Positions 58,376-64,000 of a DNA stretch of 64,000 nucleotides are shown here, piece after piece (position 1 is the first letter of the stretch; each line of letters begins with the position of its first letter). The stretch is from contig NZ_CP014945.1 of the NCBI RefSeq assembly GCF_001606025.1, forward strand, positions 2,666,001 through 2,730,000, in the 5' to 3' direction. This DNA is from Psychrobacter alimentarius (GTDB lineage: Bacteria > Pseudomonadota > Gammaproteobacteria > Pseudomonadales > Moraxellaceae). A program made the position numbers and the translations under genes. The notes under the pieces are model-generated. The model searched no databases. It was not told the origin of the DNA and saw nothing but the letters and a program-made list of their open reading frames with translations.

Positions 58376-59305
58376 CTAATCAGCGCTGCAACTTTCAGGA
58401 GCTTGTTTTTTACTCAGTGAACTCATGCAGCGCCAATCATCACTATCGGATAGGTGATAAAAGACCAGCGTTTGATCATTTAGGTAACGTATTGGAAATG
58501 TCACGTTTTGGATGGTTGCAATAACGGCGCAATCTGTTTTGGCAACACCTGCAGCTTTGGTGTCTATATCAATACGTATTTGCTGACTACCCATTGTCAA
58601 AGGCAAATCAACCGGACATTGACCTGTTTGCTGATAAATTAATGCCACCCGATTTTGTGCAGTTTTGACTGTATCATAAGCGTCGAACAATACTTCATTT
58701 GCTTTTGGCTTAGCAACTAGAGGCAAAAACTGCACCTTAATCACTATTAAAGCAAAGGCGAAAAGCCCAAAGCCCAATCCCAAACCAAATAAACTGACCC
58801 CGCCTTCTCGTCGCAAATGTGCTTGCTGCATGGCTTCATCTCGTGGATGGTCATTGAGCGCATCAGCAATTTCACGTCGCGCCATTCGATAATAATAAGC
58901 ATCCGTCCAACGTGCCACCATAAACGACCAAAACACCCAAATGAGTGCAGCAATCCCTATACGTACTGCCATCTGATAAATGTCAGGAACATAAGGCATG
59001 GCCACAAACTCGAACATGACCAACACAATGGCAATATTAAGCTGAATAAATGACCACCCTGCTACGCTATATACGATGGCATCCATATAACGCTTACGAT
59101 AGAGCAGCCAAGGAAAAGTCACAAAAAATGCTGCCCAATGCCATTGTGGCGATAGATACCCTTGCCGATCAAATTGCTCAAAGCGTTTGAGATAATAGTG
59201 CTGGCTACGATGGCCAATAAACCATTGATCCAATTGCTGACGTTTTTTAGGCGTCAATTGTTCTTGATAAAAAGGGGGCGGCGAGTCCGTCTCAATAAAT
59301 AGCAT
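58376..59305 (-). CDS. DUF2628 membrane protein with pilin-like C-terminal domain
   Basis: A 309-residue protein. The N-terminal part is DUF2628-like: WHWAAFFVTFPWLLYRKRYM (residues about 55-74) and several helices. After a further membrane helix (LFGLGLGFGLFAFALIVIKVQ) comes a C-terminal domain of about 110 residues with TVKTAQNRVALIYQQTGQCP, then TDCAVIATIQNV and WRCMSSLSKKQAPESC, a layout strikingly like the globular domain and C-terminal disulfide loop of type IV pilins, but without a prepilin peptidase signal. Function unknown. It converges with the Kef gene. Confidence 0.78.
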   Translation of the reverse strand: MLFIETDSPPPFYQEQLTPKKRQQLDQWFIGHRSQHYYLKRFEQFDRQGYLSPQWHWAAFFVTFPWLLYRKRYMDAIVYSVAGWSFIQLNIAIVLVMFEFVAMPYVPDIYQMAVRIGIAALIWVFWSFMVARWTDAYYYRMARREIADALNDHPRDEAMQQAHLRREGGVSLFGLGLGFGLFAFALIVIKVQFLPLVAKPKANEVLFDAYDTVKTAQNRVALIYQQTGQCPVDLPLTMGSQQIRIDIDTKAAGVAKTDCAVIATIQNVTFPIRYLNDQTLVFYHLSDSDDWRCMSSLSKKQAPESCSAD

Positions 59306-59434
59306 GGCAATATGCTCTATTAGCTTTTAAAAAAATGCTCTGACAATGATTATTATATGATAACGCTCCAACCTATGTATAGGATAGAGAAATGCGACAG
59401 TTTGACTGTAAACACGCTACAATAGGATTGTACG

Positions 59435-59463
59435 TTCACACTTGTATGGATTTCACTTATAAT
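59435..59463 (+). promoter_or_regulatory. Sigma-70 promoter of trmB
   Basis: TTCACA (59435-59440), 17-bp spacer, TATAAT (59458-59463): near-consensus, starting transcription about 35 bp before the trmB ATG. Confidence 0.7.
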
Positions 59464-59502
59464 GAGTGTATCTTACCCACCTAAATAAGCCTTATTAATA
59501 CT

Positions 59503-60339
59503 ATGAGTCCACATTCTGATATCAATGATAACGCCATTAGCAACCCAGCTGATGAGCAAAACCTTAATAGCACTAACGAACCTACCAATATTGATACCAG
59601 TGCCGATATTGACGCAGAACCTACTTCCGATAAGCACCTGCGTATTGTCAACACATTCATGAAGCGACGCACGCACATGAATAAAAACGCTGAGTTGGCA
59701 CTAACTGCTCCAGAGTTTGCAGAGTATTTGGTCAACAATAGCTTTGGTGATGGTAACTTAGAGGGTATCGATGATTTACGCTCATTATTTGCTGATAGCC
59801 CGAATGGCAGCGACGCTCCGCTTACCTTAGAGATTGGTTTTGGTTTAGGTGATTCATTCATTGAAATGGCAGCAGCTGAACCTACGCGCAATTTTGTTGG
59901 CGTCGAAGTGCATGAGCCAGGTATTGGTAAATGCGCCTATATGGCTGGTACTCAAGGCTTAACCAATGTCAAAATCATCAACGGTGACGCCATCCAATTA
60001 CTAAAGCAATTACCAGAAAACCATATCGATCGTATTCAGCTTTATTTTCCTGATCCATGGCAAAAAAAGCGTCATTATAAGCGTCGTTTCGTCAGCCCAG
60101 AACGTATGTCTATCGTGACGCGTAGTTTAAAGCAAGGCGGATGGTTTCATACTGCCACCGATTGGGAGCACTATGCTTTTTGGATGGTTGAAGTTTTGGA
60201 TGGTTTTGAAGGTTTGACCAATCAAGCTGGTACAGGCAATTTCACCGAGCGCCCTGACTTTCGTCCAATGACAAAATTTGAGCGTCGTGGTCTAGATCGT
60301 GGACATGGCGTATGGGATTTGATCTATATCAAAGACTGA
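59503..60339 (+). CDS. trmB: tRNA (guanine-46-N7)-methyltransferase
   Basis: TrmB adds m7G46 to tRNA with SAM. The SAM motif is [15 protein letters not shown] (residues about 108-122), preceded by the [12 protein letters not shown] segment, and the catalytic motif is [20 protein letters not shown] near 186-205. A polar N-terminal extension of about 50 residues is present relative to E. coli. A strong promoter lies immediately upstream and a terminator downstream. Confidence 0.97.
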   Translation: MSPHSDINDNAISNPADEQNLNSTNEPTNIDTSADIDAEPTSDKHLRIVNTFMKRRTHMNKNAELALTAPEFAEYLVNNSFGDGNLEGIDDLRSLFADSPNGSDAPLTLEIGFGLGDSFIEMAAAEPTRNFVGVEVHEPGIGKCAYMAGTQGLTNVKIINGDAIQLLKQLPENHIDRIQLYFPDPWQKKRHYKRRFVSPERMSIVTRSLKQGGWFHTATDWEHYAFWMVEVLDGFEGLTNQAGTGNFTERPDFRPMTKFERRGLDRGHGVWDLIYIKD

Positions 60340-60371
60340 TCTTAATAAAGTGTTTTTGACCTTGTTTTATT

Positions 60372-60400
60372 GAGCGGCTAAGTAACTTAGTCGCTTTTTT
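60372..60400 (+). terminator. Terminator of trmB
   Basis: GAGCGGCTAAG-TAA-CTTAGTCGCTTTTTTT: a stem with one mismatch and a T-run, 33 bp after the stop. Confidence 0.88.
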
Positions 60401-61040
60401 TGTCTTATTGGCTATCTGGTTATTATTCTCTGGCAGAATATTGACGTATTTGACGGCTCTATCCTTTGATTTATGGGGCATAGATATTTTTAGCTAAAAA
60501 AATTCATCAAACTGTCATATGTGAAACATAGCAAAAATTCGTCAAATTATTGACGAACACATGCCTTTACAAGCGCGCAATATAAGCTCTGTACCTGACA
60601 TTCATAATTCATCATCGGCGCAAACATTGACGCTATAAGGGCTTCGTGAGTTCTCCCCATAAGCTGTGGATAACCCTGTGTATAAGTCGCTACTTGACAA
60701 GATTTCTCCTAGGTAACATAAAGGACTAGGTAAAATCGTTCATTTTTTATACAATTTAAAAATCAATTAAAATCAATAACTTACACTAAATATCCAATCG
60801 TAAAAAATTATTTTCAATATTTTTAAAAAATTATTTTACATTAGAGGATGTTTCACAGTAATCAAATAAAGGCATTATATTTATTGTGGACAACTTATAA
60901 AACTGTTGACAAACCGCACCATTATCAGGCCCAAAATCATTTATTATCCAATAGTAATTTTATACCAAATCTCAGTCACATACTATACGACAGCTGATGT
61001 CGTTTAACGTGGTTTGATACCCTACTACTACCTTGGATTT

Positions 61041-61049
61041 TGTTATAAT
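61041..61049 (+). promoter_or_regulatory. Possible extended -10 promoter for recA
   Basis: TGTTATAAT is a TGn-TATAAT element 286 bp before the recA ATG. No good -35 is seen. If used, the transcript would have a leader of about 280 bases containing two hairpins. Confidence 0.4.
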
Positions 61050-61115
61050 TACCTCATCTATTCAATAGGATGATAAATGAGAGTTTCCACTCATTAATGA
61101 ACTTAGTTTTACTTT

Positions 61116-61160
61116 TATCAGAATTTGATTTTGCTGTATAGTAGAGCAAAATATCTGATA
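61116..61160 (+). repeat. Hairpin-forming inverted repeat in the recA leader
   Basis: TATCAGA-ATTTGA-TTTTGCT pairs with AGCAAAA-TA-TCTGATA around a 9-base loop (GTATAGTAG), leaving a small internal loop. A shorter hairpin AATGAG-AGTTTCCA-CTCATT lies at 61076-61095. No poly-T follows, so it is not an ordinary terminator. Confidence 0.65.
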
Positions 61161-61334
61161 TTGTTAACTATGCCATTGATATCATTATCCGCTTCCTTTA
61201 GCCAAGTGTTGGCTATCTCTAAAACTCAACTAGCTGTTGTTCTATTGAAGCATTATATTTAATAGTACGAATATTATATTCATAGCATAGAAATCGATAA
61301 TTCCAAATCAATTATTGCAAACAAGGAATCCAGT

Positions 61335-62393
61335 ATGGACGACAATAAAGCCAAAGCCCTTAAAGCGGCATTAGGTCAAATTGAGAAACAGTTCGGTAAA
61401 AACACCATTATGCACCTTGGTGATGACTCAGCCATCCTTGATGCTGATGTGGTCTCCACAGGCTCTCTTGGCTTGGATATTGCTCTTGGTATCGGTGGAC
61501 TACCAAAAGGCCGTATCGTTGAGATTTATGGACCTGAAAGCTCTGGTAAAACCACCATGACATTGCAGGCTATTGCAGAGTGCCAAAAGCAAGGTGGTAC
61601 TTGTGCCTTTATTGATGCTGAACATGCACTTGATCCTGTTTATGCGCGCAAGCTAGGCGTGAATACGGATGAGTTACTACTTTCACAGCCTGATAATGGT
61701 GAGCAAGCACTTGAGATTACCGATATGTTGGTTCGCTCAGGTGCTATCGACATGATTGTCATTGACTCCGTTGCGGCTTTGACGCCGCGTGCAGAGATTG
61801 AAGGCGAGATGGGTGATTCTCATATGGGTCTACAAGCGCGTCTCATGAGTCAAGCCCTACGCAAAATTACAGGTAATGCTAAACGCTCTAATTGCATGGT
61901 CGTGTTTATCAACCAGATTCGTATGAAAATTGGTGTTATGTTCGGTAGCCCTGAGACTACAACGGGTGGTAATGCCCTCAAGTTCTACGCGTCAGTACGC
62001 ATGGATATACGCCGAATCGGTGCAGTTAAAAATGGTGATGAAATCATTGGTAACCAAACGCGCGTTAAAGTCATCAAAAACAAAATGGCACCACCATTTC
62101 GCCAAGCTGAGTTCGAAATTACCTATGGCGAAGGTACCAACCACTTAGCCGAAGTTATTGACTTAGGTGTTGAGATTGGTGCAGTTGGTAAAGCTGGCTC
62201 ATGGTACAGCTATGGCGATGAAAAAATCGGCCAAGGTAAAGCCAACTCTGTGCTGTTTTTGAAAGAAAACCCTGCCATTGCCAAAGAAATCGAAGATAAA
62301 ATCCGTGACGAAAAGCTTGGCACCAAAAAAGACAGTAAGGCCGCTGATGCTGTTGAAACCAATGAAGAATTGGCTTCTGAGCCTGTACAATAG
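61335..62393 (+). CDS. recA: Recombinase RecA
   Basis: RecA forms the strand-exchange filament and is the sensor of DNA damage. The Walker A motif is [20 protein letters not shown] (residues about 63-82); [36 protein letters not shown] (loop L1 region) and [20 protein letters not shown] (loop L2) are all present. 352 residues with the usual charged C-terminal tail. AAGGAATCCAGT precedes the ATG. recX follows 40 bp later. Confidence 0.99.
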   Translation: MDDNKAKALKAALGQIEKQFGKNTIMHLGDDSAILDADVVSTGSLGLDIALGIGGLPKGRIVEIYGPESSGKTTMTLQAIAECQKQGGTCAFIDAEHALDPVYARKLGVNTDELLLSQPDNGEQALEITDMLVRSGAIDMIVIDSVAALTPRAEIEGEMGDSHMGLQARLMSQALRKITGNAKRSNCMVVFINQIRMKIGVMFGSPETTTGGNALKFYASVRMDIRRIGAVKNGDEIIGNQTRVKVIKNKMAPPFRQAEFEITYGEGTNHLAEVIDLGVEIGAVGKAGSWYSYGDEKIGQGKANSVLFLKENPAIAKEIEDKIRDEKLGTKKDSKAADAVETNEELASEPVQ

Positions 62394-62433
62394 ACTTTTG
62401 ATAACTCCTTACTATCAACAGTCATGACGTATT

Positions 62434-63528
62434 ATGAAAATTAAAACACTGGCCGAAATACTCGCTGAGTCGGATACCGATTCAGCGAGTTCTGTCGATG
62501 CCACACGCAAAAGACCTTCTAAGCGCTTTGATGAAGATACACATAAAAAAGTAAGTGCTGTTGGTAGGCGGCCTACTCATACAGATAAGAGAAACAAAGA
62601 CAATTCCTTGACTAGCAAGTCTACAGTCGAGATAGAATCTGTTGATGCCCTTTCTCATCATGTCAAAAAAACATCCAATTCTAAGAAACGTAAAAAACGC
62701 TTTCATCCAGCTGCCAAATTCATCGCGGAGCCTAGCGATATACCTGCTTATAAGCCACCTGAAGCACAAAGTATCAAAGAGATGCTCGCAGAGGTCAAGC
62801 ACAACGTCCATGATACTGACAATGAAACCGCCTCCCTTCTCGATACTAGTGAAGAGTCGCATATAGCAGACGACTCATACGCTACTGCGTCAAAAACAAC
62901 TTGTGACGATGAAACAAGCCATCAAACCGACAATTTACCAGCTGCCCTCAAGGCTTATTTGCGTACGCCGGAACAACGTCAGGCAGACATCGATGCTATT
63001 AAAGCGGAAAGTCGCTTACGTTGGCTTGCATTTTATTATTTGTCGCGCCGTGAATACGGCAAAGCTGAACTCAAGCAAAAGCTGATTGATAAGGAGCAAA
63101 ACCCAGAAAAAATCGATGCGCTCCTCAATGAGTTTGAAGAAAAAGGCTACCAAAGTGATTATCGCACTACGCTAATGCTGATACGCGAGAACATTCGCAA
63201 AGGCCGAGGGCGTGGGCGTATCAAACAAGAGTTTTATCGCAAAAAAATCACTATGCCAGGCAACATTGATGAGCTGATCGATATGGCAAATAGCGAATCT
63301 GAGGAATTCAGTGAATTTGTCGATGATAGTGCAGATAGCTTGGTTGACGGTATTGATTGGCTCAAATTGGCGGTCATAGCACGTACTAAGAAGTACGGTA
63401 ATGACATACCCACTGAGCAAAAAGACAAAGCACGCCAGCTACGGTTTTTACAATACAGAGGATTCAATACTGATGTCTGTTTTGAGGCGCTCAATTATAC
63501 ATTAGACACATTAGATGAACGGTTTTAG
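62434..63528 (+). CDS. recX: RecX-family regulator with long N-terminal extension
   Basis: RecX caps or destabilises RecA filaments. The C-terminal 175 residues form the tandem three-helix RecX repeats: LRWLAFYYLSRREYGKAELK near 191, LNEFEEKGYQSDYRTTLMLI, GRGRGRIKQEFYRKKI and RQLRFLQYRGFNTDVCFEAL. The first 185 residues are a charged, Ser/Lys/Asp-rich low-complexity extension absent from E. coli RecX (166 residues total). It lies directly behind recA, the standard position. Confidence 0.9.
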   Translation: MKIKTLAEILAESDTDSASSVDATRKRPSKRFDEDTHKKVSAVGRRPTHTDKRNKDNSLTSKSTVEIESVDALSHHVKKTSNSKKRKKRFHPAAKFIAEPSDIPAYKPPEAQSIKEMLAEVKHNVHDTDNETASLLDTSEESHIADDSYATASKTTCDDETSHQTDNLPAALKAYLRTPEQRQADIDAIKAESRLRWLAFYYLSRREYGKAELKQKLIDKEQNPEKIDALLNEFEEKGYQSDYRTTLMLIRENIRKGRGRGRIKQEFYRKKITMPGNIDELIDMANSESEEFSEFVDDSADSLVDGIDWLKLAVIARTKKYGNDIPTEQKDKARQLRFLQYRGFNTDVCFEALNYTLDTLDERF

Positions 63529-63544
63529 CCAATAACTTTCAAAG

Positions 63545-64000
63545 TTAGTAATAGCCGAGTACTTTCCACCAAATGAGACCAGCACCTATCCAAATAACTA
63601 AGTTAACCACGCTCATAATTGCCCCAATACCCCACCATTCTTTTAATGTCACATAACCAGAGTTAAAAATAACAGGTGCGGTACCAGTTGCATAATGAGT
63701 AAGTGTCATCATAATATTACCCGCTGCGGCTAATATTAGAGCATATAACATCGGCGGCGCCCCTAATGTCAGTCCTACTGCATAGAATGCGGCAAATAGC
63801 GCTGTAATGTGGGCCGTGGTACTAGCAAAAAAGTAATGAATATATAAGTAAACTAAGGTCAAAATAGTCACTGCCCCTACCCAACCTACTCCAGTGGTAC
63901 CAATTAGAGACTCAATATTGCCTGAAAACCAGCTTATCAAGCCAAGCTTATTAAGATAAGCCGCCATCATAATAAGTGCGCCAAACCAAACGATGGTATC
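63545..64000 (-). CDS. DASS-family anion (dicarboxylate/tricarboxylate) transporter, C-terminal part
   Basis: The C-terminal 151 residues of a divalent anion:sodium symporter (CitT/SodiT1-like, DASS). The frame is open through the window edge (DTIVWFGALIMMAAYLNKLG), so the gene is partial. YFFASTTAHITALFAAFYAV and LTHYATGTAPVIFNSGYVTL are the second SNT-type and helix-11 segments of the family, followed by the terminal helix GLIWWKVLGYY. Substrate (malate, 2-oxoglutarate, citrate) cannot be resolved. It converges with recX 16 bp away. Confidence 0.9.
   Translation of the reverse strand, partial: DTIVWFGALIMMAAYLNKLGLISWFSGNIESLIGTTGVGWVGAVTILTLVYLYIHYFFASTTAHITALFAAFYAVGLTLGAPPMLYALILAAAGNIMMTLTHYATGTAPVIFNSGYVTLKEWWGIGAIMSVVNLVIWIGAGLIWWKVLGYY

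Larger units (their letters stand above)
60403..61334. other. Long AT-rich intergenic region before recA with DnaA-box sequences
   Basis: More than 900 bp without a gene, unusual in this dense window. Two perfect DnaA-box 9-mers in the same orientation lie 12 bp apart: TGTGGATAA (60665-60673, i.e. TTATCCACA) and TGTGTATAA (60677-60685, i.e. TTATACACA). A one-mismatch box TGTGGACAA lies at 60885-60893. Between them (60730-60880) is an extremely A/T-rich stretch. Further right are a TGTTATAAT extended -10 (61041-61049) and a long hairpin (61116-61160). Short open frames here are not convincing genes. Confidence 0.6.

Noticed and set aside
60665..60685. Calling this region oriC outright
   Set aside because: Only two perfect boxes and one near-match are visible, and typical origin neighbours are absent; kept as a finding instead.
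61098..61142. A 14-codon leader peptide (MNLVLLLSEFDFAV) before recA
   Set aside because: No ribosome site precedes it and there is no attenuator-like terminator; the hairpin nearby has no T-run.
1..64000. CRISPR arrays, tRNA or rRNA genes, riboswitches
   Set aside because: Scanning by eye gave no regularly spaced repeats, no cloverleaf-like tRNA segments and no rRNA-like sequence. I could not run a covariance search, so rare structured RNAs could be missed.

Overview
The window looks like a chromosomal segment of a Psychrobacter-type gammaproteobacterium (Moraxellaceae). The basis is gene content and protein style: a SpoT with a decayed synthetase half, the ssb/YajR/uvrA cluster, a RecX with a long N-terminal extension, and several small proteins I associate with this family. 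No species assignment is possible from sequence reading alone. Nearly everything is housekeeping. There are no tRNA or rRNA genes, CRISPR arrays, complete insertion sequences, integrases or phage genes that I can see.

Layout. 0-3 kb: ssb (cut by the window edge), a DUF3833 lipoprotein and a YajR-type MFS transporter, all leftward. 3.5-9.4 kb: uvrA, then the main accessory patch: a LysE-type exporter, a second decayed copy of the uvrA 3' end with its terminator, and a solitary DUF262/DUF1524 protein of the GmrSD/BrxU/SspE defence type. 9.4-24.6 kb: DUF503, the YjjP/YjjB exporter pair, envelope lipoproteins, a GNAT enzyme, a Rieske-AIFL reductase, truD, a diguanylate cyclase, RNase AM (PHP), yciB, YciI, mnmC and YjbQ. 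24.7-33.5 kb: DUF4112, ubiA, rsmJ, uppP, tsaB, ffh, a CcsA-like protein and purU. 33.6-47.2 kb: an Ig-like-repeat lipoprotein, rpmB-rpmG, small membrane proteins, rpe, a TIGR03643/DUF2805 protein, S-formylglutathione hydrolase, a C13 peptidase, htpG, a thioesterase and ispH. 47.5-64 kb: gmk, rpoZ, spoT, ridA, priA, a zinc CDF exporter, a Kef-type antiporter, a DUF2628/pilin-like hybrid, trmB, a roughly 1-kb AT-rich gap with DnaA-box sequences, recA, recX and the end of a DASS-family anion transporter.

Functional themes. DNA repair and restart: ssb, uvrA, priA, recA, recX. tRNA/rRNA modification: truD, mnmC, tsaB, trmB, rsmJ. Stringent response and growth control: rpoZ, spoT, gmk. Isoprenoid, quinone and cell-wall lipid supply: ispH, ubiA, uppP. 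One-carbon and formaldehyde metabolism: purU, S-formylglutathione hydrolase.

The parts most worth a second look are the duplicated uvrA 3' end beside the DUF262/DUF1524 gene, the gap before recA with two perfect DnaA boxes and a large hairpin, and a 19-bp tandem triplication at the ubiA/DUF4112 junction that multiplied a stop/start overlap.
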